Below are positions 49,675 to 58,564 of a stretch of DNA of 64,000 nucleotides, piece after piece (positions within the stretch are counted from its first letter, which is position 1; the number at the start of each line of letters is the position of its first letter). The stretch spans positions 18,973 through 82,972 of the forward strand of contig CACZVN010000018.1 in the NCBI GenBank assembly GCA_902784615.1. The letters run 5' to 3'. The notes beneath the pieces were generated by a model. It did not search any database. It was not told where the DNA came from and saw nothing but the letters and a program-made list of their open reading frames with translations. Origin of the DNA: an uncultured Prevotellaceae bacterium. Its GTDB lineage: Bacteria > Bacteroidota > Bacteroidia > Bacteroidales > Bacteroidaceae. A program made the position numbers and the translations under genes.

Positions 49675-51096
49675 ATGGGTACTTCTAAAGACAAACATAT
49701 ATCGAGACGGAGTTTCCTGAAACTCTTCGGAGCGGGAACCGTTGGGGCTGCCGCCACGCTGGCAGGCTGCAAGGGTGGTGACAAAGCAGGCGAACAGGCC
49801 GCAGAGGAATATAAGAACCAGGTGGAGCCGCCCGTGGGTCAGATGACCTACCGTGAGAACCCCAAGACCCATGAGAAAGTGTCGCTCCTGGGCTATGGCA
49901 TGATGCGCCTGCCCATGAAGCCCGATAGTCAGGATGAGTTCGATCAGGACATGATCAACAAACAGATTGACTACGCCCTAGAGCACGGACTGAACTATAT
50001 CGACACGTCGCCCGTGTATTGTCAGGGTCAGTCTGAGCGCTGTACGGGCATCGCCCTCAGCCGCCACAAGCGCAGTGAGTACTACGTCGCCACGAAACTC
50101 TCCAACTTCAACCGCGACTACTGGGCTGCTGACAAGGCAAAGGAGATGTACCATAACTCGATGAAGGAGCTGCAGGTCGATTACATCGACTACTATCTGT
50201 TGCACGCCGTTGGCGGATCGATGGAGGAGTTTAATGGCCGCTATGTCGATAATGACATCATGGACTACCTGCTGAAGGAGCGCGAGGCGGGCCGCATCCG
50301 TAACCTCGGCTTCTCGTTCCACGGCAAACAGGAGGTCTTCGACGAGGTGATCGCCTTGCACGAGAAGTATCACTGGGACTTCGTGCAGATCGAACTCAAC
50401 TATCTCGACTGGAACTATGCCAACGAGATCAGCGGCAACAATGTCGATGCCTCTTATCTCTATGCTGAACTCCAGAAGCGTGGCATCCCAGCCGTTATCA
50501 TGGAGCCGTTGCTGGGTGGCCGTCTGGCCAATCTGCCCCAGTATCTCGTGAACGAGCTGAAGAAGTTCGATCCCACAAAGAGTGTCGCCTCTTGGGCCTT
50601 CCGCTATGCGGGCACCTACGAAGGTGTGCTCACCGTACTCTCTGGCATGACCTATATGGAGCATCTCAAGGATAATCTGCTCTCCTATTGTCCGCTCGTG
50701 CCGTTGAAGGAGAAGGGTATGCGTTCACTCGACAAGGACATTGCTGAGCGCATCGTGGGTCTGGAGAATATCCCCTGTAATGACTGTAAGTATTGTATGC
50801 CTTGTCCATACGGCATCGATATCCCCGCCATCTTCGTACATTATAATAAGTGTAAGAACGAGGGTACGCTGCCATACGGCGCAGGCGATCCGAAATACCG
50901 CAAGCATCGCCGTCAGTACCTCATCTCGCTGGATCGCGTCGTGCCTCGCGACCGTCAGCCAGATCACTGCATTCAGTGTGGCCAGTGTGAGCCCCATTGT
51001 CCACAGAGCATCCGCATCCCTCGTGAACTTCGTAAGATCGACGACTTGATTGAGAGTCTGAAGCGCGATTCCTTTGGTGATGCGGAGCCACGGTAG
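49675..51096 (+). CDS. Tat-exported aldo/keto reductase lipoprotein with ferredoxin domain
   Basis: 473 aa from ATG 49675. The N-terminus has the Tat motif SRRSFLKLFGAG followed by ATLAGC, which combines a Tat signal with a lipobox. Residues ~55-330 are an aldo/keto reductase barrel with the Asp-Tyr-Lys-His set (YIDTSPVY, VATKLSNF, YLLHAVGG). The C-terminus has two 4Fe-4S motifs (CNDCKYCMPCP, CIQCGQCEPHCP). It probably receives electrons from the polyferredoxin upstream; the substrate is unknown. Confidence 0.88.
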   Translation: MGTSKDKHISRRSFLKLFGAGTVGAAATLAGCKGGDKAGEQAAEEYKNQVEPPVGQMTYRENPKTHEKVSLLGYGMMRLPMKPDSQDEFDQDMINKQIDYALEHGLNYIDTSPVYCQGQSERCTGIALSRHKRSEYYVATKLSNFNRDYWAADKAKEMYHNSMKELQVDYIDYYLLHAVGGSMEEFNGRYVDNDIMDYLLKEREAGRIRNLGFSFHGKQEVFDEVIALHEKYHWDFVQIELNYLDWNYANEISGNNVDASYLYAELQKRGIPAVIMEPLLGGRLANLPQYLVNELKKFDPTKSVASWAFRYAGTYEGVLTVLSGMTYMEHLKDNLLSYCPLVPLKEKGMRSLDKDIAERIVGLENIPCNDCKYCMPCPYGIDIPAIFVHYNKCKNEGTLPYGAGDPKYRKHRRQYLISLDRVVPRDRQPDHCIQCGQCEPHCPQSIRIPRELRKIDDLIESLKRDSFGDAEPR

Positions 51097-51116
51097 CATC
51101 GTATGGAGCCTCTATA

Positions 51117-51209
51117 GGAAAAAATAGTGGCTCCGTTTGTTGCTACGGAGCCACTATATGGATGAATTCTCTCGAGAATTGAAAACTCTTTTACGCGCGC
51201 ATACGTATA
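51117..51209 (-). repeat. Dispersed terminator-like repeat element, copy 2
   Basis: Reading the minus strand: an 18-nt alternating purine-pyrimidine tract (51192-51209), AATTCTCGAGAGAATTC then ATCCA, and a 13-bp hairpin (51124-51136 with 51145-51157) followed by ATTTTTTCC. The order and several blocks match copy 1 at 4537-4641. Here the T-run is placed to end transcripts of the M64 operon. Confidence 0.75.
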
Positions 51210-51240
51210 GTTGTCTTATCCACTTTTTATCCCGCCTATC

Positions 51241-51289
51241 CCGCCTATCCCACATTGGAGGTAAAAAATCTTACGTGTGGGATAGGCGG
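51241..51289. repeat. 14-bp inverted repeat in the gap before the M64 operon
   Basis: CCGCCTATCCCACA (51241-51254) is the exact complement of 51276-51289; a tandem CCCGCCTAT copy precedes it. A further GC-rich block lies at 51329-51345. No gene is visible in 51097-51395. Confidence 0.65.
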
Positions 51290-51395
51290 AATGAGCGGGT
51301 TGTTCTTGGCTTAAGACGACTACCGCGCGCGGGCGCGTGAGAGTATATTAAAGGTTAGAACGCTGTCCACCCTGAGGTGGCAGTGTACGATCAGA

Positions 51396-52700
51396 TTAGG
51401 GAAGACAGCCTGGCAGGGCTTTCATTAATTTACGACAATTAGTCGGATTGTCACCATGATAAATAGGACTGACGGGACCTGGTGCTGACGACCTGCTACG
51501 GGCAGCATTCAGGGATCTGATCATTTCCAGGTTCTTCTTGTCATATTCCAGGAAGTTCTCAAACTTGCATTCTTCGCCTGCCAGTTTCATGATGCGTTGA
51601 TAGATGGCCCAACGGCTTGGAGCGTTATAGTAGCCTTTTACGTCACTTGAAAACATAATACTTGTATCCGTCGGTCTGTAAATACCTTTACTACAGGTAT
51701 ATAGTGCCCCCTCGTAGAGTCCAATCTGTTCGACTTGGTAGTCAGGGTTGGCAATGAAATCCTTCCACAATATGGTCTCTGGGGTGTCATGATAGTCGAC
51801 GTTCATATCCCAGCCTTCATTATGCGCTTCGTCGAGCGATTGATGTTCGTCTTCCGGATAGATATCTGAGGCATCATAATCTACCCGCTCGTCGGCGAGC
51901 AGACCGAATGCATGACCACCGGTTTCATGCCATACCAGATAATTATTGAAATATTCATATTCATTAGTCAATGCAACGCAGGTCTGTCCTACGTGGAAAT
52001 TATCGTTATATAGCGATGTGTGATGGCTTCCCGAATAATCGGGTGACTCGTTGAGAATCATGATGGCTGTCACATCTTTCACCGAACCATTGAGTTCAGG
52101 AATACTGCGGACATAGTTATGAAGTTTTTGATCGCCATCCTCAGTGCTGGAGTTGTCCATGCCATAACCAAAGGCGGTCTCCTTAGATTGCACCTCCTTG
52201 AGAGAAACAGCTGTGACAGCATAGACATCGAAATAGTCTCTGAAGGTGGTATAAGGCTCCTTGGCAAAGAAAGCGTTCATAGCCTGTTGAGCATAATAAT
52301 CGAATAATCCCAAATTGATCATACGGTCGCTGAAGGCGTCGCCGAGAATGACGAGAGGAATACCTTTGCCTTGCTGATGCCTTTGCATGACTGTTATCTG
52401 ACCGTCTTTTGAAAAGTCCGTTGACTCATAAGCCTCTTCTGGAACAAAGCGGATAGGAGCCTCCTCTTTCGAGGAAAATGTGACGTATTGAATGTCATCA
52501 TGACCAAAAGCAAATAACGGATCCTCTCCTCCTGTATATATATCGAATGTGAAAGATTTGAAGTCCACTTTCGTGATGTTGTCTGTCCAAATATGAAAGG
52601 GATAGGTAGGATAATTCCTACCCCAGTACACATTCATGGTCTGCGATATTCCCATCATAGACGTCAGGGAAAGCACCACCAAAATTGCATATTTTTTCAT
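51396..52700 (-). CDS. Secreted M64-family metallopeptidase
   Basis: 434 aa with a signal peptide ending at GISQ. The zinc motif HETGGHAFGLLADE fits the HExxHxxGxxxDE pattern of IgA-peptidase M64. The ~100 residues before the catalytic domain may be a carrier or binding region. M64 members from gut Bacteroidota cleave host glycoproteins or IgA in some cases, but the target here is unknown. Its ATG overlaps the upstream gene stop by 4 bp. Confidence 0.9.
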   Translation of the reverse strand: MKKYAILVVLSLTSMMGISQTMNVYWGRNYPTYPFHIWTDNITKVDFKSFTFDIYTGGEDPLFAFGHDDIQYVTFSSKEEAPIRFVPEEAYESTDFSKDGQITVMQRHQQGKGIPLVILGDAFSDRMINLGLFDYYAQQAMNAFFAKEPYTTFRDYFDVYAVTAVSLKEVQSKETAFGYGMDNSSTEDGDQKLHNYVRSIPELNGSVKDVTAIMILNESPDYSGSHHTSLYNDNFHVGQTCVALTNEYEYFNNYLVWHETGGHAFGLLADERVDYDASDIYPEDEHQSLDEAHNEGWDMNVDYHDTPETILWKDFIANPDYQVEQIGLYEGALYTCSKGIYRPTDTSIMFSSDVKGYYNAPSRWAIYQRIMKLAGEECKFENFLEYDKKNLEMIRSLNAARSRSSAPGPVSPIYHGDNPTNCRKLMKALPGCLP

Positions 52701-53188
52701 TTTATGATGACTTTAATTGATTGATCCTTGGTTTTAATAATACTGACACCTTTGGCAAGTCTGGAACAAGAGATTTTCAATTCTCCACGGTCAGAAGTGT
52801 GAAGCGTGAGGTATTCATGGCCAGCAACGGAATAGACCCGCACGGGCTCGTTGGTATCGAAACCAGACAGGGAGACAGACTCCTCTGAGACATGAAAGAC
52901 TCTGGAAGAAGCCATCATATTATTATCAATAGCGGTTGGAATACTCACATCAGTGTACATCTTGACCACATCCTTTATCTCGTACTCATAACTTTTATTA
53001 TCGGCATAAAAGACTATCTTTTCGTTTTCAAGGACAAAATAAGTAGGTGGGTACGCTTTAAAGGCAATGCTGGCAGTCTGGCCTGATTTCAACTGAAGAT
53101 AGATTGTTTTTGGTTCTTTAAAACTCCATTGGGCATGTACGGGATTAAGCCATAAGAATGCAGTTAATAATACAATTAGTCTCTTCAT
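52697..53188 (-). CDS. Small secreted protein with T9SS-type tail, partner of the M64 peptidase
   Basis: 163 aa with a signal peptide to PVHAQ. The last ~65 residues (VRVYSVAGHEYLTLHTSDRG, LAKGVSIIKT) resemble a type A sorting domain of the type IX secretion system, while residues 20-95 form an unrecognised beta-rich domain. It is translationally coupled to the M64 gene. It may anchor, inhibit or chaperone the peptidase; that is inference. Confidence 0.75.
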   Translation of the reverse strand: MKRLIVLLTAFLWLNPVHAQWSFKEPKTIYLQLKSGQTASIAFKAYPPTYFVLENEKIVFYADNKSYEYEIKDVVKMYTDVSIPTAIDNNMMASSRVFHVSEESVSLSGFDTNEPVRVYSVAGHEYLTLHTSDRGELKISCSRLAKGVSIIKTKDQSIKVIIK

Positions 53189-53211
53189 ATTATATTTAGT
53201 TGTTTCTGTTG

Positions 53212-53219
53212 CAAAAATA
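53212..53219 (-). promoter_or_regulatory. -7 element TATTTTTG of the M64 operon
   Basis: Matches TAnnTTTG followed by C, 23 bp before the ATG at 53188. Confidence 0.65.
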
Positions 53220-53295
53220 GGAATTATTTCTCAAACTTCCAAGTTATTTGAGAGCTTTTTGAGAAATGGACATGAAAAAGGGGCGAAATTATCAG

Positions 53296-53334
53296 CTCGT
53301 GGGCTGTCTCAGGTGAGATATAGCTGTGGGCATT
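53296..53334 (-). pseudogene. 39-bp fragment of the CE1 esterase gene
   Basis: 38 of 39 bases are identical to 55665-55703 in the esterase gene, on the same strand, and encode the same [13 protein letters not shown] stretch. The flanks do not match, so it is a relic of a second esterase copy or of a rearrangement. Confidence 0.75.
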
Positions 53335-53418
53335 CGAGGATGCCCGTCTTACCCTTCTTATTTCGTTAATGTAACTTAAAACTTCTATGGATTGTTTCTT
53401 TGTTTGAAAAATAAACAT

Positions 53419-53426
53419 TATATTTG
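53419..53426 (+). promoter_or_regulatory. -7 element TATATTTG of the membrane protein/wHTH operon
   Basis: Matches TAnnTTTG followed by GC, 33 bp before ATG 53460. Confidence 0.7.
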
Positions 53427-53459
53427 CAGTAGATTGTTTATGTTTCAAACTAAAACCCT

Positions 53460-54053
53460 ATGACTACTACTGAGGAACTGGACATGATTGCCCGTATGCG
53501 AAGCGAAGTGACGGGCCGCAAGGATCTGACAGGCGAGAATCTCTTCCTGGCTTGGGGCTATCCTACGGCAATCGTGCTGTTCCTGGAGTTTCTGGCCATT
53601 CTGTACTATCATGAGCAGTGGTGTTCGTGGCTTTGGGCAGGCATCCCCATCGTGGGCGTGCCACTGATGATGTATTTCCTCAACGAGGATTACGAACGCA
53701 CCCATCGAAGGACGCTCGACCAGAACGTCATCCTGATGATGTGGATATTCATAGGTTTCGCCTCTTGTGTCGGTGGGGCTGCCATGGGTTTTGCGAATGT
53801 GTTTCCACAGTGTTACTGCTCTTATCAGGGCCTGCTCTGTGGTATGGGCTGTTTCATGACAGGTGTTATTCTCCATTTCCGCCCCAAGATCATCTGTGGC
53901 ATCATTGCCTCGGCCCTCTCTGCCGTACCCCTCTTTCTCCAGGGCGATCTGTGGCCGTGGCAGATGTTTATTGCCTCGCTCATCGCTGTGATATCCCTGA
54001 TTATTCCCGGACACCTGTTCAGCCGATATGTCAAACAAACAAGAACCAAATAA
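53460..54053 (+). CDS. Six-helix membrane protein paired with a winged-helix regulator
   Basis: 197 aa. A soluble N-terminal ~30 residues (EELDMIARMRSEVTGRKDL) precede six hydrophobic segments. No transporter or enzyme motif is recognised. It starts 33 bp after its promoter and is followed 14 bp later by a small DNA-binding regulator, a pairing common in Bacteroidota for stress or differentiation-type membrane proteins. Function unknown. Confidence 0.75.
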   Translation: MTTTEELDMIARMRSEVTGRKDLTGENLFLAWGYPTAIVLFLEFLAILYYHEQWCSWLWAGIPIVGVPLMMYFLNEDYERTHRRTLDQNVILMMWIFIGFASCVGGAAMGFANVFPQCYCSYQGLLCGMGCFMTGVILHFRPKIICGIIASALSAVPLFLQGDLWPWQMFIASLIAVISLIIPGHLFSRYVKQTRTK

Positions 54054-54067
54054 AAACTACGACAGAC

Positions 54068-54409
54068 ATGAATGCATTTAAATTCCCAGTTATTAATCCG
54101 TTGCTCCACAGTGAGCTACGACTGAAAGTCATGGTGGCACTTGATAGCCTGGATAGTGCCGACTTTATGTACTTGTGCCAGATTACTGACTCTACGAGGG
54201 GTAACTTGAGTACACAGATCACGACCCTCAAGGATGCTGGTTATATCGAAGTGTCTAAGTCAGGTGTACTGGGACGTTTTTCCCGCACCGTCTGCCGTAT
54301 CACCGACAAAGGGCGTGAAGCCTTGCGGGCCTATGAAGAAGGCTTGCGTAACCTTTTCTCACAGGAAGTTCCGAAACAGCAGGAGGAGCAAGCGTCAAAG
54401 ACAGGATAA
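54068..54409 (+). CDS. Winged-helix transcriptional regulator
   Basis: 113 aa from ATG 54068. The pattern LLHSELRLKVMVALDSL, then TRGNLSTQITTLKDAGYIEV, a wing, and CRITDKGREALRAYEE is the HTH_34/MarR-like transcriptional regulator fold. A longer frame from 53618 overlaps the membrane protein gene in another frame and is a shadow. It probably regulates its own operon. Confidence 0.85.
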   Translation: MNAFKFPVINPLLHSELRLKVMVALDSLDSADFMYLCQITDSTRGNLSTQITTLKDAGYIEVSKSGVLGRFSRTVCRITDKGREALRAYEEGLRNLFSQEVPKQQEEQASKTG

Positions 54410-54511
54410 GGTCAAAGACAAGATAAGCGCAACAGCGTGATCCTGATTACGACAGGCTATAAGTTCAGACTCTAACCTAAAATTAGTATTAACCCATAAA
54501 AAAACAAAAAG

Positions 54512-55549
54512 ATGAAAACAATGAAGTATTTATCAATGGCAGTTTTTGCATGCCTTCTGGCAGCCTGCGATCTTGACAATGAGGACAATGCTATTGTCTC
54601 AGGATCTGACTCGGACAGTCCCACTCAGAAAGAAAAGGACATGGTACCAAGTATGATGATGTGGCAACTGGACTCCATGCTAGTCATCAACAACCCGGGT
54701 ACGCTCATCGAAACCTACAAGATGTTGTATGCTGGTCAAGACACGTATCAATGGACGTACGCTTTCTATCCCTATACTTACAAGTTCCCCGACGACCTGG
54801 TGTTCTACAGCGACTTCGATGATGGATCTGTCAAGATGTCCGAATCGTACAAAAAAGATTATTGCAAATACACCTGTGATGTTGGCGGTGAAATCGTCTC
54901 TGCGGGCTATCTCTGCTATTATAAGGATTTTTTCACGTTCGAAGGACTGAAGCAGGGATGTTGGGTTGAGTTCATGCTCCGTGAGGCCAGCACCAACTGG
55001 GATACCGATGTATGGACCTGTTCTTACAATACCGATGTAGATCTGGACGGCACCGTGCTTGAACGTACTATCGAGTACTACTCGCCTGTCAAGTTCGGAG
55101 TAAAGGGCGGTGCCTCAGTAGCCGTCAACGGCACGACTTTCTCCGTCTATAATGCCTATTGGGATGTGAATGTGGCCAACGGCAACGATACTTTCTATAC
55201 ATTGCAGTTCTACAATTTCGACAAGTTGGGAGGTGCCGACCCCATGGATATTGTCACAATTATCTATAAGGTGACTGGTGGTGGTCAGACGGCTCCAGCT
55301 ACAGGAGAGTTCACAGACTTCGATGTGTCGGTGACCAGAATATCCAGCAACGAGGCTCAGGACAAGCAGTACTATACCTACGATGCTGATAATCCCAATG
55401 CCAAACTCAAGGTAACAAAGAATGGTAGTGGCTATCTGGTGCAGTTCGGTGCCATGAAGTACACAGATGGTAATTCTACAACAACCTACAACGGCACGGC
55501 CTTCTCGTTTGCAGGCTCTTTCACCAAAGGAACTTTATTAGTCAAATAA
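54512..55549 (+). CDS. Lipoprotein of unknown function
   Basis: 345 aa with a lipobox LLAAC at residues 15-19 and an acidic stretch right after it, typical of surface-exported Bacteroidota lipoproteins. The mature part is rich in Tyr, Asp and Gly with many predicted beta strands and no catalytic motif that I recognise. It stands alone, ends at a strong shared terminator and converges with the esterase. A role in glycan binding or surface structure is possible but not shown. Confidence 0.75.
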   Translation: MKTMKYLSMAVFACLLAACDLDNEDNAIVSGSDSDSPTQKEKDMVPSMMMWQLDSMLVINNPGTLIETYKMLYAGQDTYQWTYAFYPYTYKFPDDLVFYSDFDDGSVKMSESYKKDYCKYTCDVGGEIVSAGYLCYYKDFFTFEGLKQGCWVEFMLREASTNWDTDVWTCSYNTDVDLDGTVLERTIEYYSPVKFGVKGGASVAVNGTTFSVYNAYWDVNVANGNDTFYTLQFYNFDKLGGADPMDIVTIIYKVTGGGQTAPATGEFTDFDVSVTRISSNEAQDKQYYTYDADNPNAKLKVTKNGSGYLVQFGAMKYTDGNSTTTYNGTAFSFAGSFTKGTLLVK

Positions 55550-55556
55550 TGAAAAG

Positions 55557-55590
55557 AAAAAGGGTGAGGCCTTAGTGCTTCACCCTTTTT
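55557..55590. terminator. Bidirectional terminator between lipoprotein and esterase genes
   Basis: A 14-bp stem (AAAAAGGGTGAGGC and its complement, one G-T pair), starting with A5 and ending with T5, so it works on both strands for two convergent genes. Confidence 0.85.
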
Positions 55591-55610
55591 CTTTTATGAT
55601 AAACTAACGC

Positions 55611-56957
<1,347 letters not shown>

Positions 56958-57003
56958 CTACAAGGCGAAAAGTAAAAACGCCCCGCGCTATTGTTATGGA
57001 AGA

Positions 57004-58116
57004 TTAACATTTCAATACCTCTTCGCGCATCCAGGCCGCGACGCTCTTTTGCATGCGCTGCTTGAAGGCGGTGCTGAAGGTGCTGTAACTGTGGTAGCCG
57101 CTCTCTTGGGCCAGCTTCTGGGCGACGATGGGCTTATGTGCAGCGGCAAGTTCGCGGTAGCGGGCCACGAAGTAACGGATGCGAAGGTCGTGGATGTATG
57201 CATAGTAGTTTGTGCCCTGACTGGAGAAATAGGCGCCGAGGTAGGTGCGGTTGGTGCCGATGGCCTGGGCAAGCTGCGTCAGGGTCAGATCTGGCTGCAG
57301 GTAGAGTTGCGTGTCCTCACAGTGCTTCGCCAGTAGTTGGCCGATATGTGATAAAGCATCACTAACAGGGAGGGGCTCTGAGATAGTCTCCGCCTCCGGC
57401 TGGATGTCGTCCTCGTGCTCTGTCGCTTCATCCAGTTGCGGCAATGTCTCCACGCGCCACAGCAGGAGACCCGCCAGCGGGAAGCCTGTGAGGTGGGCGA
57501 TGGTGGACATCACGTAGTTGTCGGTATATTCATAGCCCAAGAGCAGTAGCATGAGGCCGATGAGTAGCGTAAGGCTGAGCCACACCTCCTTGTGCTCCAG
57601 GTCGGCGTAGTTGTCGCGCAGCCACCGCCCGTATTGCCGCACGGCCACCACCATATATATAATAAAGGCTACGACGATTACCAGCCCATAGATCATGTTC
57701 GGGGTCGTGAGGTCGATGTCGGGCAAGGCTGTCTGCAGCACGGCGATCACCGCACAGGGCGTCATGACGATAAAAATGGGCCACAGCGGTCGGCGTCGGT
57801 CCTGCAGCATGTTCAGCAGTGTGCCGACGAATACGGGGGGCAGCGCCATGCAGTCCATCGCGACGAGCAGCCCGTAAATCACCGAGCGGTTGTCGTCCGA
57901 GTATGTGTAGAACAGTATCCACCAGACGTGGGCCAGTGTCATGACGCCGAATAATGCCGCTGCCCAGCAACGCAGTCGTGCGGGTGGCGTGATGTCGGGC
58001 GCGATAGCCTTACCCCGACACAGTAGCAGGTAGAGACATAGCACGGTGCCCACGGCAATTCCTGCGCCGTGGAGCTGGAAATACAATACCGACAATGGAG
58101 TTATCTGTTCAGGCAT
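57004..58116 (-). CDS. AraC-type regulator with N-terminal membrane domain
   Basis: 370 aa from ATG 58116. About six to seven membrane helices occupy residues 10-230, then an acidic linker, and a C-terminal AraC/XylS helix-turn-helix pair (LTLTQLAQAIGTNRTYLGAY; VAQKLAQESGYHSYSTFSTA). This is a membrane-tethered one-component regulator. A longer frame to 58188 crosses its promoter. It is divergent from the second peptide-fimbrillin operon, with 280 bp of shared upstream DNA, and is the best candidate to control it. Confidence 0.87.
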   Translation of the reverse strand: MPEQITPLSVLYFQLHGAGIAVGTVLCLYLLLCRGKAIAPDITPPARLRCWAAALFGVMTLAHVWWILFYTYSDDNRSVIYGLLVAMDCMALPPVFVGTLLNMLQDRRRPLWPIFIVMTPCAVIAVLQTALPDIDLTTPNMIYGLVIVVAFIIYMVVAVRQYGRWLRDNYADLEHKEVWLSLTLLIGLMLLLLGYEYTDNYVMSTIAHLTGFPLAGLLLWRVETLPQLDEATEHEDDIQPEAETISEPLPVSDALSHIGQLLAKHCEDTQLYLQPDLTLTQLAQAIGTNRTYLGAYFSSQGTNYYAYIHDLRIRYFVARYRELAAAHKPIVAQKLAQESGYHSYSTFSTAFKQRMQKSVAAWMREEVLKC

Positions 58117-58146
58117 ATCGTTTCTATTATTGCGGCATCTTGCGTG

Positions 58147-58154
58147 CAAAATTA
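58147..58154 (-). promoter_or_regulatory. -7 element TAATTTTG of the AraC-type regulator gene
   Basis: Matches TAnnTTTG followed by GC, 30 bp before ATG 58116. Confidence 0.7.
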
Positions 58155-58300
58155 CTACTTTTCTAGTGAAATCGTGGTGAGTTTTCAAAAAAGTTTTGTT
58201 TTATTTGCTATTTCATCGGCGGTTGTCGATGTCGAAAAAGCGTGAATTTAGGTTGAAATTGCGTTAATGAGCGAATCTGCGGGGCTTCAGTTTTTTTAAG

Positions 58301-58308
58301 TACCTTTG
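58301..58308 (+). promoter_or_regulatory. -7 element TACCTTTG of the second peptide-fimbrillin operon
   Basis: Matches TAnnTTTG, 88 bp before the small peptide ATG, leaving an AT-rich leader. Confidence 0.65.
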
Positions 58309-58396
58309 AAATCAAAATTAGTAAACGATGACAATGATAATTTTGAGTGTACGATAAAAATATCAGTATTTATAAACAATTAAAAACGTATAGCTT

Positions 58397-58537
58397 ATGA
58401 AAAAGAAGCAATTATATGAGAAGCCCTCGATGCAGGTTTTCGATTTGAAACAACAGCCGCAGCTGCTGGCAGGTAGTAACGGAGGGTTAGACCCGCTGTC
58501 ACCATTCAATCCGGGTACAGACCCGTTGAATCCGTAA
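58397..58537 (+). CDS. Small conserved peptide upstream of fimbrillin-type lipoprotein, copy 2
   Basis: 46 aa. It contains YEKPSMQVFDLKQQPQLL followed by AGS and a Gly/Pro/Asn-rich tail (NGGLDPLSPFNPGTDPLNP). Fifteen of 18 residues in the block match the peptide at 46596-46730, whereas the tails differ. The DNA also differs at many third positions, so the protein sequence is under selection. It lies 27 bp before a fimbrillin-type lipoprotein gene, the same context as copy 1. The break near LLAGS resembles the end of a leader. No function is known to me. Confidence 0.78.
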   Translation: MKKKQLYEKPSMQVFDLKQQPQLLAGSNGGLDPLSPFNPGTDPLNP

Positions 58538-58564
58538 TTAACATGTTGAACCATTTAAACAGTA

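Noticed and set aside
53224-53448. 74-codon minus-strand frame containing [13 protein letters not shown]
   Set aside because: Only 39 bp come from the esterase gene; the rest is unrelated, and it overlaps two promoters. Listed as a relic instead.
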